64,000 nt of DNA from Prevotella bivia DSM 20514 (lineage in GTDB: Bacteria > Bacteroidota > Bacteroidia > Bacteroidales > Bacteroidaceae): contig NZ_JH660660.1 of NCBI RefSeq assembly GCF_000262545.1, positions 1,326,975-1,390,974 on the forward strand, written 5' to 3'. How positions within the stretch are numbered: position 1 is the first letter of the stretch; each line of letters opens with the position of its first letter. A model generated the notes under the pieces. The model worked only from the letters and a program-made list of their open reading frames with translations, searched no databases and was not told the DNA's origin. Of this stretch, positions 16,580-26,147 are shown one piece after another. The translations under genes and the position numbers were made by a program.

Positions 16580-17158
16580 TTATAGATTAAACCTGATTCC
16601 TGCCGATACAGCAGGGCGAAAATGATGAACATCCGTACCAAAGAGTATGCGTCCCTGTCCTTTGAGTAGCAACAGCACATTGTCCGATAAGAAACATTCT
16701 ATGGATAGATGCACCGCTCCACCATAGACGAAGTGAGAGTCATCGAGTAGTTTTGCGCCATCAAGAAGTAGTTTCTTATCTTCGTTAAGTTCCTCATAGC
16801 CACCCAAAGCGGATATTCCAGCATAGGCAAATACATTTTTACCATTGTCAGAAACAATAGGCTGCATATAACCCAAATGCACGAAGGCATCTTTGAGTTT
16901 CACATCATAGCTGCGATACGGCATATTTTGTTGCTCATATTCTACCGTAAGAAATGAATAATTCTCACGCTTCAGATAGCGAGTGAGCAAAATACCTATG
17001 CCAAAATTGTCTTTGGCAAACAAATTCTCGCCTTTGATAATTGGCACGTTACCTACTATTTCCAAGCCTTTTTGCTTTGGAATCAGCCGTTGTGCCTGTG
17101 TGGGCAGCGCAATGGCCACCGCACACATAAGAAGGAAAAGATACTTCTTCATTACCAT
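16580..17158 (-). CDS. traO: Conjugative transposon protein TraO
   Basis: The 192-residue exported protein has a signal peptide ending ALPTQAQ. A beta-barrel-like pattern of alternating residues runs through the mature part and it ends in a terminal aromatic-type strand (VSAGIRFNL). It matches the TraO family of Bacteroidales conjugation systems and probably sits in the outer membrane as part of the channel. Its start overlaps the traN stop by seven bases. ATG at 17158 or the next in-frame Met at 17152 could be used. Confidence 0.88.
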   Translation of the reverse strand: MVMKKYLFLLMCAVAIALPTQAQRLIPKQKGLEIVGNVPIIKGENLFAKDNFGIGILLTRYLKRENYSFLTVEYEQQNMPYRSYDVKLKDAFVHLGYMQPIVSDNGKNVFAYAGISALGGYEELNEDKKLLLDGAKLLDDSHFVYGGAVHLSIECFLSDNVLLLLKGQGRILFGTDVHHFRPAVSAGIRFNL

Positions 17159-18102
17159 TTAAGTTTGAGGTTATCAATCTTCTTTGCTATCTGCAGGTCC
17201 TCTGCCGTTACATAAAAAGTCAGCGTACGACCGCCATTTCTTTCATAGAGCGTCACTTCAAGCTGCTTGTCTTCTGCAAGAGAGAACTGTTCGAGCGCAA
17301 ACACAGTGTGTTCACTACCCATGCCACGCACCTGCATCACCTGATGATAGGCACGAAGTGGCTGCAACACCTGTTCCTGTATAGCAGTACGCTTTGCCAT
17401 CTTCTTATCAACCACCTTAAAGGTGATGAAATCTACCGAGTACGGCATATTCGTGCCGTTTTCCATACGAGTGTGGAAATACAGCAAGCCGTTATGGGCA
17501 TACAAGCCACGAAGCAGGAACTTCATACCAAACTGCTGTATACCGATATGTTTGATGGTACGCTTGTCGTTCTGATAGATAGTCTGCATCATCAGTTTGA
17601 TTAATATAGGCGACTCATTGCCGAGTTCCTTAAAATAAATGTCAGAGCGGTTGCTTGGCAGCCTGCCTTCTGTCGTGGAGAGAAAGTCTTTCATCTCGAT
17701 ACTTAACTTCTCTGGTTCATCGGCATACTTTACATTGAAAGCATAGAAAGAGCCGTCCTCACAGATGACACTCATATTGGTCTCCGTTTCAAAGTCCTTC
17801 ACTGAAGCCTTTACACGCAGTACGTTCTCGGCATCCTCCGCCTTCCCTGCAATGATGTTCTGTGAACCTAAGTCTACATAACGAATGGCAGAAGGGAAGA
17901 TAAGATGCACGGTCTTGTCAAAAGTAACGTCAAGACCATACGGCAGTACGACACGCCCTGTTGGAATAGCACGGCTCATACCTTGAAAGAGTTCGCCCGA
18001 AGTAAGCGGACGGCTCGGTGTCAGACCATCATTGTTTTCCTGTGCTGTGGCTGTTGCTCCCACCAAGGTAAGCATAGCCATTGATAAAATAATTTTCTTC
18101 AT
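17152..18102 (-). CDS. traN: Conjugative transposon protein TraN (DUF4138, VirB9-like)
   Basis: The protein has about 316 residues from ATG 18102, which begins a proper signal peptide (MKKIILSMAMLTLVGATATA); the frame opens at 18138. Conserved DUF4138 parts include LPYGLDVTFDKTVHLIFPSA and the VDLGSQNIIAGKAEDAENVL stretch. By position and fold type it corresponds to the VirB9-like periplasmic component of the type IV secretion core complex. It overlaps traO downstream and lies shortly after traM. Confidence 0.9.
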   Translation of the reverse strand: MKKIILSMAMLTLVGATATAQENNDGLTPSRPLTSGELFQGMSRAIPTGRVVLPYGLDVTFDKTVHLIFPSAIRYVDLGSQNIIAGKAEDAENVLRVKASVKDFETETNMSVICEDGSFYAFNVKYADEPEKLSIEMKDFLSTTEGRLPSNRSDIYFKELGNESPILIKLMMQTIYQNDKRTIKHIGIQQFGMKFLLRGLYAHNGLLYFHTRMENGTNMPYSVDFITFKVVDKKMAKRTAIQEQVLQPLRAYHQVMQVRGMGSEHTVFALEQFSLAEDKQLEVTLYERNGGRTLTFYVTAEDLQIAKKIDNLKLKW

Positions 18103-18149
18103 TGTTCCTTTTGATTTGATGTTATTTTTACTTATCATTTTCGATTGTT

Positions 18150-19415
18150 TTATTTGGACTGAACCAAGAAAAGGCGGTAACCCCCTTTGAGCGTTACCTT
18201 GACGGTGCGCAGCTTCTTCTGAAGTAGCTGACTTGCACCCTGCATCACCCCACGGGCAGCCTCTGAAATAATCTGGTCTTTGGCAGAGGAAGCAAAGGTA
18301 AAGGATGTTCCCATTGAACCGCCGATGTTCGCCCCGACTTCCTTAAGCGCATTGATGTCCTCCGAACCTGGTATATACACACCCTCCTGTCCATCCATGT
18401 CGTATGCCGAGAGTTTGACGGCTATGATATGTCCGTCCACCTCAATGCTTTTGATAAGCAGGTGCATACGGTTGCCTTCTATCTTGGCGACGGCTATGAG
18501 TCGGCTCTGCCGTGGAATGCGCAGTCCCTGCACTTTGGCAGTTTCGAGCAGGCGCAACACCACATTGTCGCCCTCCTTGAGTGTCGCTGTCCTGTCCACC
18601 ACCACGCTGAGCGTGTTGCGGGACACGGCAGCAACCGCACTCGTGAGCGAATGAAAGCCCATATTGCGTGGCTTCGTGCCGTATTGCTGAACAAAGTCGG
18701 CATCTGTCATCGGTTGGTTGAGCGAAGATACCACCTGCTTACGTTCTGTCAATACCTCCATTGCAGGAAGAGAACCGGCTACCGATACTTGTTTTGTTGC
18801 CGATGTTTCCAAAACTCCCTTTTCCTTTGCGGGTGTAAAAGCGTGGGCAGCATTGGTAGTCGAAGAAGATTGTGGCAGATATTTCGCCGCCATTTGGTAA
18901 CTCTTTTCCATCAGGGCGAGCTGTCGCTTCTCCTCCGCATCCTCATTCTCATTCTTTGATGCCAATTCCTTTTTGAGGTTGTCCAACTCCGAGCGCAGTG
19001 CCTCACGCTCCTGCTCATTGGGGTCGGGCGCATAAAAAGAGTTCAACAGGCGGTTGTTCTCCTCATAGCGGTGCATCGAGCTTTCAATCTTTGCCGTCGA
19101 AGCGGCTGCTTCCGCACGCTCGCTTTCCGAGGGGGCGGTATTACTATCAAAGTAATCCGAAAGTCTGCCCATCTCCTCGCGTGTCTGTTCGTCTTGACGG
19201 CTCTTGTCGCCCAATTCGTAGGCTTTAAGTTTGTTTCCCGTCAGCTGTTCGGTAGTCGCCTGCGGTATGCTGTCGTTCAGTCCCTGCTGCGCTGCGCTCT
19301 TCTCCTTGCCCGACGGGGCAAAGATGAACCACATCGAGAGGGCGAAAAGCAGTCCCAGCCCACCGAAGACCAGTCCTTTTTCCAGTTGTTCTTTCTGTTT
19401 ATTATCCATTTTCAT
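18150..19415 (-). CDS. traM: Conjugative transposon protein TraM (VirB10-like)
   Basis: The 421-residue protein has one N-terminal membrane segment (VFGGLGLLFALSMWFIFAP, residues about 15-33), a coiled, charged periplasmic linker rich in Glu/Lys/Ala (residues 60-190) and a C-terminal TraM domain containing SLNQPMTDADFVQQYGTKPR and LSAYDMDGQEGVYIPGSED. It is the VirB10-like scaffold that spans the envelope. Its start overlaps the end of traL by 14 bases. Confidence 0.9.
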   Translation of the reverse strand: MKMDNKQKEQLEKGLVFGGLGLLFALSMWFIFAPSGKEKSAAQQGLNDSIPQATTEQLTGNKLKAYELGDKSRQDEQTREEMGRLSDYFDSNTAPSESERAEAAASTAKIESSMHRYEENNRLLNSFYAPDPNEQEREALRSELDNLKKELASKNENEDAEEKRQLALMEKSYQMAAKYLPQSSSTTNAAHAFTPAKEKGVLETSATKQVSVAGSLPAMEVLTERKQVVSSLNQPMTDADFVQQYGTKPRNMGFHSLTSAVAAVSRNTLSVVVDRTATLKEGDNVVLRLLETAKVQGLRIPRQSRLIAVAKIEGNRMHLLIKSIEVDGHIIAVKLSAYDMDGQEGVYIPGSEDINALKEVGANIGGSMGTSFTFASSAKDQIISEAARGVMQGASQLLQKKLRTVKVTLKGGYRLFLVQSK

Positions 19416-19695
19416 TACTGTTAGTTGAATATTGTTGATAAAGTCGTATAAATACGCTATCTGTATGGATGTCGCTGTCTATTATTTTCCCTTTGGGGAT
19501 AGGCAGCCTTTCCTCCTCGTGAGGCAGGAAAAACTGCGCTATCATCACTAAGGAACAGACGAGATAGACAAAACTTAATCCGAATACAATCAGCTTGCGC
19601 TGCCTTGCCGTGAGCCTGTCGCACCGATGGCGAAGCCACAAGTGCGCCCTCAGATAGTGCCGTGCGAATGAAAATCCCCTTGTCCTTTTCATCAT
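19402..19695 (-). CDS. traL: Conjugative transposon protein TraL (DUF3989)
   Basis: The 97-residue protein has one membrane segment (LIVFGLSFVYLVCSLVMIAQ, about 45-65) flanked by a strongly basic N-terminus and a charged tail. Size, topology and position between traK and traM identify TraL. It is probably an inner-membrane subunit of the channel. Starts and stops overlap or touch both neighbours. Confidence 0.85.
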   Translation of the reverse strand: MMKRTRGFSFARHYLRAHLWLRHRCDRLTARQRKLIVFGLSFVYLVCSLVMIAQFFLPHEEERLPIPKGKIIDSDIHTDSVFIRLYQQYSTNSNENG

Positions 19696-19696
19696 G

Positions 19697-20320
19697 CTAT
19701 CGCTTATAGGTTTGGAGGTCTTGATTCTGTCGCACCATAAACTGTTCCATCAGGAAACCCTGCGGATTGTTGTCCGAGCGGACGGAGTTCTGCAAGGTGC
19801 AGGTCGTAATCAGGTTACGCTCCGTGATGTTACTCGGTCGCACGATGAACTGACGGGCGTAGGTCGTTACCTCGTAGGGATAGACCTCAAAGTTGCAGCG
19901 GATAGAGTCCACCTCGATACGCTGATTGACATTGCCCGAAATGGCACGGTTGTAATAACCCTTTTCCGCCAAGTCCTTGTAATAATTGAAAGCCGACTTA
20001 TCGCAGAGCAGGAAGGCACGCTCCATGTTCTTCTCGATGGCATCCTTATCGGGTGCGATGGTGAAGAACAGTTCATGGAAACGGCGGACGTGTTCCCTCG
20101 CTTCCACAGGTCGGTTCTTGCTTGCATCCTGACTCAGTGCGAGCATCAAGGACTTTCCTTGGTCAAGCACATAGATTTTCTCTCGCTGCTCTTTGGCAAA
20201 GCTGTAAGAGGCATAGACGGCGTATCCGCTGACCGCCACGCATACGATGGCAAAGATAAAGGCATAGAGCCTTATCTGACGGAATGAGGTCTCGATATTG
20301 GTGAGTGATTTGAATTCCAT
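19697..20320 (-). CDS. traK: Conjugative transposon protein TraK (VirB8-like)
   Basis: The 207-residue protein has an N-terminal membrane helix (LYAFIFAIVCVAVSGYAVYA, about 18-38) and a periplasmic domain with conserved TraK elements (VREHVRRFHELFFTIAPD, then GYYNRAISGNVNQRIEVDSI). It corresponds to VirB8, an assembly factor of the inner-membrane complex. It begins 17 bases after traJ and touches traL. Confidence 0.9.
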   Translation of the reverse strand: MEFKSLTNIETSFRQIRLYAFIFAIVCVAVSGYAVYASYSFAKEQREKIYVLDQGKSLMLALSQDASKNRPVEAREHVRRFHELFFTIAPDKDAIEKNMERAFLLCDKSAFNYYKDLAEKGYYNRAISGNVNQRIEVDSIRCNFEVYPYEVTTYARQFIVRPSNITERNLITTCTLQNSVRSDNNPQGFLMEQFMVRQNQDLQTYKR

Positions 20321-20337
20321 TGTTTTTTCGTTTTTTG

Positions 20338-21375
20338 TTATTTACCTTTGAGTAATGCACCCTTGATACGTCCGATGGCGTTGCCTGCAACGGCTCCTGC
20401 TCCACCTGCCAAATACTTGCCTCCGGTGTATGCGCCCTGCGCTCCACGCTGAGCCGTCTGATTGACGTTACGACCGTATGAGCCGATGCCGCCACCTGCT
20501 TCGATAATCCAGCCTGCCACCGTAGGCACACAGAAGTAGCCCACGATACCGATGAGGAAGAAGACGATGTGATACCAACTGCCCGCATCGGGGAGGAAAT
20601 TCGGGTCGCTAAGGGTTTCAATATCTTTCTGCACCATCAGCACTTGTATCTTTGTCAGAAGGGCGGTCAAGATGCTGCTCACCGGTAGCCATAGATACAC
20701 CGATATATAGCGAGAAAACCAAGCCGTCATCGACCCAAACAGTCCGTCCCATACGGCAATGCCGAAAACGACGGGTCCAAGAATGGAGAGCACAATCAGA
20801 ATGAAAGTGCGCAGCGTGTCAATAATCAATCCCGCAGCGTGGAAGAGTATCTCCATAATATCGTGAACACACTTCAAAATCCATTGTTTCATTTGGTAGG
20901 CAGAGCGTTCCGCATACATTCCCGCAATGGTTATGGCATCCTCCGGACCGACGATGCCCATCTCTTCTATCTTTTGGTCAAAGGCTTCATTCGATACCAA
21001 AAATGCCGTTTCGGGGTTGCGCAGATAGGCTTCCTCCTGCAACTTATCCCTTTGTGCTATAAGTTTGGCAAGCGTCCCCTCCTGCTTGTCCACCATCATT
21101 TCCGTACCCTTGACGATTGGGGAGAGTACGCCATTCATTGTGCCAAGCACTATCGTAGGGAAAAACATAATGCAAAAACCAATCACAAAGGGACGTAGGA
21201 GCGGAAACACGTCGATTGCCTCGGCACGGGCAAGCGAAGCCCATACCCTCAGTGCAATATAGAAGAGCGCGCCCAAGCCCGCAATCCCCTTTGCCACACC
21301 TGTCATATCCGAACAAAGCGGCATCATCTCGTCATAGGTCGAGCGGAGCAAATCGTGTAAACTGGCAAAATCCAT
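20338..21375 (-). CDS. traJ: Conjugative transposon protein TraJ (VirB6-like)
   Basis: The 345-residue polytopic membrane protein has several long hydrophobic segments, for example FVIGFCIMFFPTIVLGTM, TLRTFILIVLSILGPVVFGI and WYHIVFFLIGIVGYFCVPTV. The C-terminus is glycine-rich (GGGIGSYGRNVNQTAQRGAQ). Topology and position match TraJ, the VirB6-like inner-membrane pore component. It follows traI by 23 bases. Confidence 0.9.
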   Translation of the reverse strand: MDFASLHDLLRSTYDEMMPLCSDMTGVAKGIAGLGALFYIALRVWASLARAEAIDVFPLLRPFVIGFCIMFFPTIVLGTMNGVLSPIVKGTEMMVDKQEGTLAKLIAQRDKLQEEAYLRNPETAFLVSNEAFDQKIEEMGIVGPEDAITIAGMYAERSAYQMKQWILKCVHDIMEILFHAAGLIIDTLRTFILIVLSILGPVVFGIAVWDGLFGSMTAWFSRYISVYLWLPVSSILTALLTKIQVLMVQKDIETLSDPNFLPDAGSWYHIVFFLIGIVGYFCVPTVAGWIIEAGGGIGSYGRNVNQTAQRGAQGAYTGGKYLAGGAGAVAGNAIGRIKGALLKGK

Positions 21376-21398
21376 AAGTTTGTCCTTTCCTTACTTGA

Positions 21399-22043
21399 TT
21401 ACCAATAGCGGCTTGCCATATTACCGTAGAGAGATTTTACCTCGCTCAGTTCTCCCTTCTCTCTGGCACGCACGAAGCTCACCGATATGTTCTTACGGGT
21501 GTAGTAAGATACCAGCGAGCGATATTCACGCAGCGTGGTATAGATATGGTCTATCTGCTGCATACGCTCGTGGTCGTTCATGGAGAACACCCCCGATTTG
21601 GCAACGGACTTCAACTCCTTCAGACTCTCTCCGCTCAATTCCAATAACTTGGTATAGCCGGAAGCCATAGCAGCAAGTTCCGAAGGACGGAAGTTCTTGT
21701 CTGAGAGCATCTTCTTGTACGAGGTAACGTAAATCTCCGAGATGTCGCCCACCATCAGGATACATTCTTTTACTTTATAGGCATCACCGATTAAGTTCTT
21801 GATTTTACGCAAATCGTCGTAATACTTCTTCGTGTCGTTGTAGAGTTTCTCTACCTCTTTGAAGCCGTCCAAGGTGTTCTTCACCGTCTTCGAGGCGGTG
21901 GCGATTTCCTTGACAGAATTGGCGATGTTACCCGCAAAGTTGCCCGGGTCGGTTACTACCCATTGTGCGTGTGCCTGACCACCGCAGAATAAAGTCAAAG
22001 CGGTAAGTAGCATAAAAACTTGTTTTTTCATTGTTGTTGTCAT
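21399..22043 (-). CDS. traI: Conjugative transposon protein TraI (DUF4141, VirB5-like)
   Basis: The 214-residue exported helical protein has a signal peptide ending CGGQAHAQ. The mature part consists of long amphipathic helices (NSVKEIATASKTVKNTLDG, KLYNDTKKYYDDLRKIKNL). It belongs to DUF4141 (TraI of CTnDOT) and is comparable to VirB5-like pilus or mating-pair proteins. It lies 18 bases after traG; the small traH found in CTnDOT is not evident between them. Confidence 0.88.
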   Translation of the reverse strand: MTTTMKKQVFMLLTALTLFCGGQAHAQWVVTDPGNFAGNIANSVKEIATASKTVKNTLDGFKEVEKLYNDTKKYYDDLRKIKNLIGDAYKVKECILMVGDISEIYVTSYKKMLSDKNFRPSELAAMASGYTKLLELSGESLKELKSVAKSGVFSMNDHERMQQIDHIYTTLREYRSLVSYYTRKNISVSFVRAREKGELSEVKSLYGNMASRYW

Positions 22044-22061
22044 ATTTAAGTTGTTGAAAAA

Positions 22062-24581
22062 TTACTTTCTTTTCTCTCGTTTTTCACTTGCCAACTGCCT
22101 GATAGCCGTTTCGATGTCGCCACCGAGTTGCTCCGCACGCTGCATCACTTCGACTTTTTCTGTTTCCTCGGTAGTATAGGTAAGGTATTCCTCCATACTT
22201 ACCTCCGTGGCATAGACAGCACTCTGCATACCGCCGAGACCTATCCATACTTCTTTATATAGTCGGTTGGGGTCGTTGTTCTGGTTGATGGAAAGTATCT
22301 GACTCTTCTCCTTTTCGGAGAGTCCGAGCATGGCTTGTATGCCGTCGAACTTGGTCATGTACTTGCGCTGGTCAAGCAGGATTTTGCAGTCGGAGTTGTT
22401 GATGATGCTTTCCTTGACAATGGGAGATTGTATAATGTCGTCCACCTCCTGCGTTACGACAATAGCCTCCCCGAAATACTTTCTGACCGTCTTATATAAA
22501 TATTTTATATAGTCTGCCATATTAGCGGATGCAATCGCCTTCCATGCTTCCTCGATGAGAATCATCTTGCGGATGCCTTTTAATCGGCGCATCTTGTTAA
22601 TGAAAGCTTCCATGATGATAATCGTTACGACAGGAAACAAATCCTTGTTGTCCTTCACTTGATCAATTTCAAAGACGATGAAACGTTTCGAGAGTAGGTC
22701 GATATTCTTATCCGAGTTCAGCAGGAAGTCATACCTGCCACCTTTATAATACTGCTTGAGTGTCGTTAGGAGGTTATTGATATTGAAGTCAGAGAGCGTT
22801 ACCTTAATGTCCCGATGCTCCATATCCTCCCGATACACATCACGAAGATACTCATAGAAGGTGTTGAAGCAGGGAACGATGGTGTGATCCGTCCTGATAA
22901 GTTCGATGTAGGCGTTGACGGCAGAACCAAGTTCGCCCGCTTCTGTCTTGGTAATATGTTCATCGGCACTCTTCCAAAGCGTAAGCAATAAGGTGCAGAT
23001 ACTTTCTCTTTTCTCCACGTCAAAGAAGTAATCATCGGTGAAGAAAGGATTAAAAGAGATAGGATGCTCATCGGTATAGGTGAAATAAACACCGTCCTCG
23101 CCCTTGGTCTTGCGGTGGATAAGCTCGCACAAGCCTTGATAGCTGTTACCCGTATCGACCAAGAGTACGTGCGCCCCTTGCTCGTAATACTGGCGTACCA
23201 TGTGATTGGTGAAGAAAGACTTGCCACTGCCCGACGGACCGAGAATGAACTTGTTGCGATTGGTAATGATACCTTTCTTCATTGGTAGGTCAGAAATGTC
23301 CAAGTGGATGGGCTTGCCCGAAAGTCGGTCAGCCATCTTGATACCGAAGGGAGAGAGCGAGTCCTTGTAGTTGGTCTCAGCCGTGAAGAAACAGAGAGCC
23401 GGCTCGATAAAGGTATAGAAACTCTCCTCACTTGGAAAGTCGGCGGCATTGCCGGGAATACCTGCCCAATAAAGGGTTGCCGTATCAATGGTGTTGTGTC
23501 GTGGCTTGCACTCCATAAGTGCCAACGCGCTGCCCACATCATTCTTGATGTTGCGGAGTTCCTCCTTGTCATCGCTCCATGCTAGCACGTTGAAGTGGGC
23601 ACGAATGGAGGTCAATCCCTGTGAGTGGGCGACGTTGAGATATTCCTGTATCCACTCTTCGTTAATCTGATTGCTTCTGCTGTATCTTGCAAGCGAGTGC
23701 ATGTTGCGTGCCTGCTTCTCAAACCTTTGCAGGTTGTCATCGCTGTCCTCGATGAAGATGTACTGATTATAGATATGGTTGCAGGGCAGCATCAAACCTA
23801 CGGGAGCGGCAAAGGAAAGTCGGCAGTCGCTGCGGTCGGTCGATAGTCGTTCATAGCGTGTGTCTGTGGAAACACTTGTAGGCAGGTCGTCCGTGTCTGA
23901 CAGCGTATGCAGGCAAAGGCGATTATCCCCTATACGCACAAGGTCTGCTCCTAATCGTATGTCCTCCAAAGAAGCGTGTCCTTCTTCAGAAAGGGAGAAG
24001 TAGCGGTCTAAGAGTCCGCCTTTCTCGGCTGTACCCACCAAATCCTCCTCCGTCATACGGCTGAGTCGAATTTGCTCCGTGTCGTTAATAATGCGCTCGA
24101 ACTGGTCTACGGCTTCCATAAACTTGACGACTTCCTCCTTGTCGGTAATCTCCTTGGGAAGTAAGTGTCCACGGCAGAGCGACGAGAAGTTGCTCTGTCG
24201 CTGCATACGCTGCTTGTTGGTCTTGGTTAGAAAGAGATAGACCGAGTGGTGCAGGAAAGGACGCTCGTTGAAGTGCCGCTCTGAACTTTTGGCAAGAAAG
24301 CTAAGTCCGGAGCCTTGCTGACTATTCATTTTGGCTTGGTAGTTCTCTTTGATAAACCAGTCCTGCTTATGCACGATGGTATAGTTGGGTAGCACCTTGA
24401 TTGCCTTGTGCCATGCGGAGTGCATCGCCTCGTATTCGGTGGAGGTGACGGTGAAGAGTTCGGGCAGCTCCACACGGAAAGCCACCGTGATATCGGCATC
24501 CTTGCTCACCATACAACCCTGCTCGATGGAGAGCAGCGGAAACTTCGCTTCCAAGGTCGTGATTTTACTGTTGTTTCTCAT
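22062..24581 (-). CDS. traG: Conjugation ATPase TraG (VirB4-like)
   Basis: The 839-residue cytoplasmic ATPase powers channel assembly and transfer. The Walker A motif GPSGSGKSFFTNH lies near residue 450 and Walker B (MILIEEAWKAI) near 670. A preceding N-terminal TraG/VirB4 domain includes the IEQGCMVSKDADITVAFRVE segment. Length and motif spacing are typical of the family. Its start overlaps the traF stop by one base. This is the best-conserved marker that the operon belongs to a type IV secretion system. Confidence 0.95.
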   Translation of the reverse strand: MRNNSKITTLEAKFPLLSIEQGCMVSKDADITVAFRVELPELFTVTSTEYEAMHSAWHKAIKVLPNYTIVHKQDWFIKENYQAKMNSQQGSGLSFLAKSSERHFNERPFLHHSVYLFLTKTNKQRMQRQSNFSSLCRGHLLPKEITDKEEVVKFMEAVDQFERIINDTEQIRLSRMTEEDLVGTAEKGGLLDRYFSLSEEGHASLEDIRLGADLVRIGDNRLCLHTLSDTDDLPTSVSTDTRYERLSTDRSDCRLSFAAPVGLMLPCNHIYNQYIFIEDSDDNLQRFEKQARNMHSLARYSRSNQINEEWIQEYLNVAHSQGLTSIRAHFNVLAWSDDKEELRNIKNDVGSALALMECKPRHNTIDTATLYWAGIPGNAADFPSEESFYTFIEPALCFFTAETNYKDSLSPFGIKMADRLSGKPIHLDISDLPMKKGIITNRNKFILGPSGSGKSFFTNHMVRQYYEQGAHVLLVDTGNSYQGLCELIHRKTKGEDGVYFTYTDEHPISFNPFFTDDYFFDVEKRESICTLLLTLWKSADEHITKTEAGELGSAVNAYIELIRTDHTIVPCFNTFYEYLRDVYREDMEHRDIKVTLSDFNINNLLTTLKQYYKGGRYDFLLNSDKNIDLLSKRFIVFEIDQVKDNKDLFPVVTIIIMEAFINKMRRLKGIRKMILIEEAWKAIASANMADYIKYLYKTVRKYFGEAIVVTQEVDDIIQSPIVKESIINNSDCKILLDQRKYMTKFDGIQAMLGLSEKEKSQILSINQNNDPNRLYKEVWIGLGGMQSAVYATEVSMEEYLTYTTEETEKVEVMQRAEQLGGDIETAIRQLASEKREKRK

Positions 24582-24913
24582 TATGCCTTGCGTTTTGGTT
24601 TGAGGTTACGGATAAGGTGAAAGACGGTACGGCGGTTCAAGAGGTAGCGCGGGTGCATCTTAATGGCTCCCTGCTTCATCAGTCCGTATCTGCCATATTT
24701 GCGGTTCATGGCAAACGTTTGCCACACGACGAGTGTTGCACCCACTAAGCCAAGACCGAGGCAGACTATCTGGTCGATGCCACAGAGATAGAGCACCACC
24801 ACGAGAAAGAAGACCGCCAACAGTCCTCCCGCAAATAGGAAGAGATATTGCGCCTTCAAACCCTTGAACTCCACCGTCCGACCTACACCTTTATTGATTT
24901 CCCACTGTGCCAT
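24581..24913 (-). CDS. traF: Conjugative transposon protein TraF (DUF4133, VirB3-like)
   Basis: The 110-residue protein has two adjacent membrane segments (YLFLFAGGLLAVFFLVVVLY and LGLGLVGATLVVWQTFAM) between a short N-terminus (MAQWEINKGVGRTVEFKGLK) and a basic tail. It matches DUF4133/TraF and is the VirB3-like partner of the VirB4-like ATPase TraG directly downstream. It lies four bases after traE. Confidence 0.88.
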   Translation of the reverse strand: MAQWEINKGVGRTVEFKGLKAQYLFLFAGGLLAVFFLVVVLYLCGIDQIVCLGLGLVGATLVVWQTFAMNRKYGRYGLMKQGAIKMHPRYLLNRRTVFHLIRNLKPKRKA

Positions 24914-24916
24914 CGT

Positions 24917-25219
24917 TTACAGGAAGAAGGAACGTAAGATGGTGGCAGCCACAATCAGGAAGATACACGCACCGAACCAAGAAGCGGCTGTCTTGCTCGT
25001 ATCGGGGTCGCCACTTGAGAACTTGTTGTATACTTTTATTCCTCCGATAAGACCCACTACGGCACCGATGGCATAGATGAGTTTCGTACCCGGGTCGAAG
25101 TAGGACGTTACCATCTTCGTGGCTTCGTTGATACCTGCCATACCATTTCCCTGTGCATACGCTCCTGCGGTGGTCAGTGCCGTCAGGAACAGCATCATTG
25201 TGATTTTTTTGTTGTTCAT
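24917..25219 (-). CDS. traE: Conjugative transposon protein TraE (DUF4134, VirB2-like)
   Basis: The 100-residue protein has a signal-like N-terminus (MMLFLTALTTAGAYAQG) and two further hydrophobic helices (LIYAIGAVVGLIGGIKVYN and WFGACIFLIVAATILRSFF) separated by a short loop. This is the layout of VirB2-type pilins and of the DUF4134/TraE family. It may form the pilus or mating structure. Confidence 0.88.
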   Translation of the reverse strand: MNNKKITMMLFLTALTTAGAYAQGNGMAGINEATKMVTSYFDPGTKLIYAIGAVVGLIGGIKVYNKFSSGDPDTSKTAASWFGACIFLIVAATILRSFFL

Positions 25220-25370
25220 TTTGCTGTTTATTTTAAGTTGTTAAACGAATTGTCTTCTTGTGGAGGTGTCAGGGGTGGCTCGGTTTTATCGTATGATAGA
25301 TATTGGCTGATTATTTTACTTTTGAGCAACCCCTGCATTCCTCCGAAATATGAAAATCAAGAAACCATTT

Positions 25371-26147
25371 TTACAGATAATAGGACAGCGGTCTATCGTC
25401 AGCATCGCCCACTGCTGTGTCAGATATGCCAGAAACAGGAGGTGTTGGGTTTTGTGATGAAGGCATTGCTGGTTGAGCACTCTGATCTTCCTTTTCTTCC
25501 GCCTTACGGATTTTCTCCAACAGTGCAGACTGTTCTCCCTGCATCTTGGCGATGTTCTCCTTGTACTTATCCAATAGCTCAGAGTCTTGAAGCTGCCGAA
25601 CTGTCTCTTTGACTTCTTCCTCATCAGCCTCCTCACTGTTCTTTGCCCACTTTTGCAGGCGGACTAAGTCACGTGCGAGGACGGACTGCTCCGAAATTTC
25701 GGCTTCGCCCGATGTGGGCTCGATGGATAGGTTTAATTCCTCACGGACAATCTCATCTTCGTCCACTCTCTCCATCTCGAAATCAATGTCCATTTCGTTG
25801 TCCTCTTTCATTTCTTCCTCCTTTTCGGAGTTCTGCGGTGCAAAATTATTATTATTCTGCTCCGAATTTTCAGATGATGAAACAGAGGGAATTTGTGGGA
25901 TAATCGGGGAAGTGGAACGGCTTTTTCCAATCAGTACAAACTCGGCTTGCTCTATTGTTCCTTTTCCTTTCTGTCCGTCTTTTTTCTTCGTTGCTTCTTT
26001 CTTCTTGCTATCTTCATCGCTCTTTCCTTTTTTCTTGATAATGAAGTCATACGGAGATACATACCGCATATAGAAATACAGGATACCAAGCATCATCCAA
26101 ATGATGATGAGTACCAGTATAAAACTGAAAAGTATTGTTTCCATCAT
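25371..26147 (-). CDS. traD: Conjugative transposon protein TraD-like
   Basis: The 258-residue protein has one N-terminal membrane anchor (FILVLIIIWMMLGILYFYMR) and a long, highly charged, Glu/Lys/Ser-rich cytoplasmic part with probable coiled-coil helices (ELLDKYKENIAKMQGEQSAL). The tail is Pro/Ser-rich. Sequence conservation in this family is low, so the name rests on topology and position between traE and the traB/C-like gene. It overlaps the upstream gene by four bases. Confidence 0.65.
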   Translation of the reverse strand: MMETILFSFILVLIIIWMMLGILYFYMRYVSPYDFIIKKKGKSDEDSKKKEATKKKDGQKGKGTIEQAEFVLIGKSRSTSPIIPQIPSVSSSENSEQNNNNFAPQNSEKEEEMKEDNEMDIDFEMERVDEDEIVREELNLSIEPTSGEAEISEQSVLARDLVRLQKWAKNSEEADEEEVKETVRQLQDSELLDKYKENIAKMQGEQSALLEKIRKAEEKEDQSAQPAMPSSQNPTPPVSGISDTAVGDADDRPLSYYL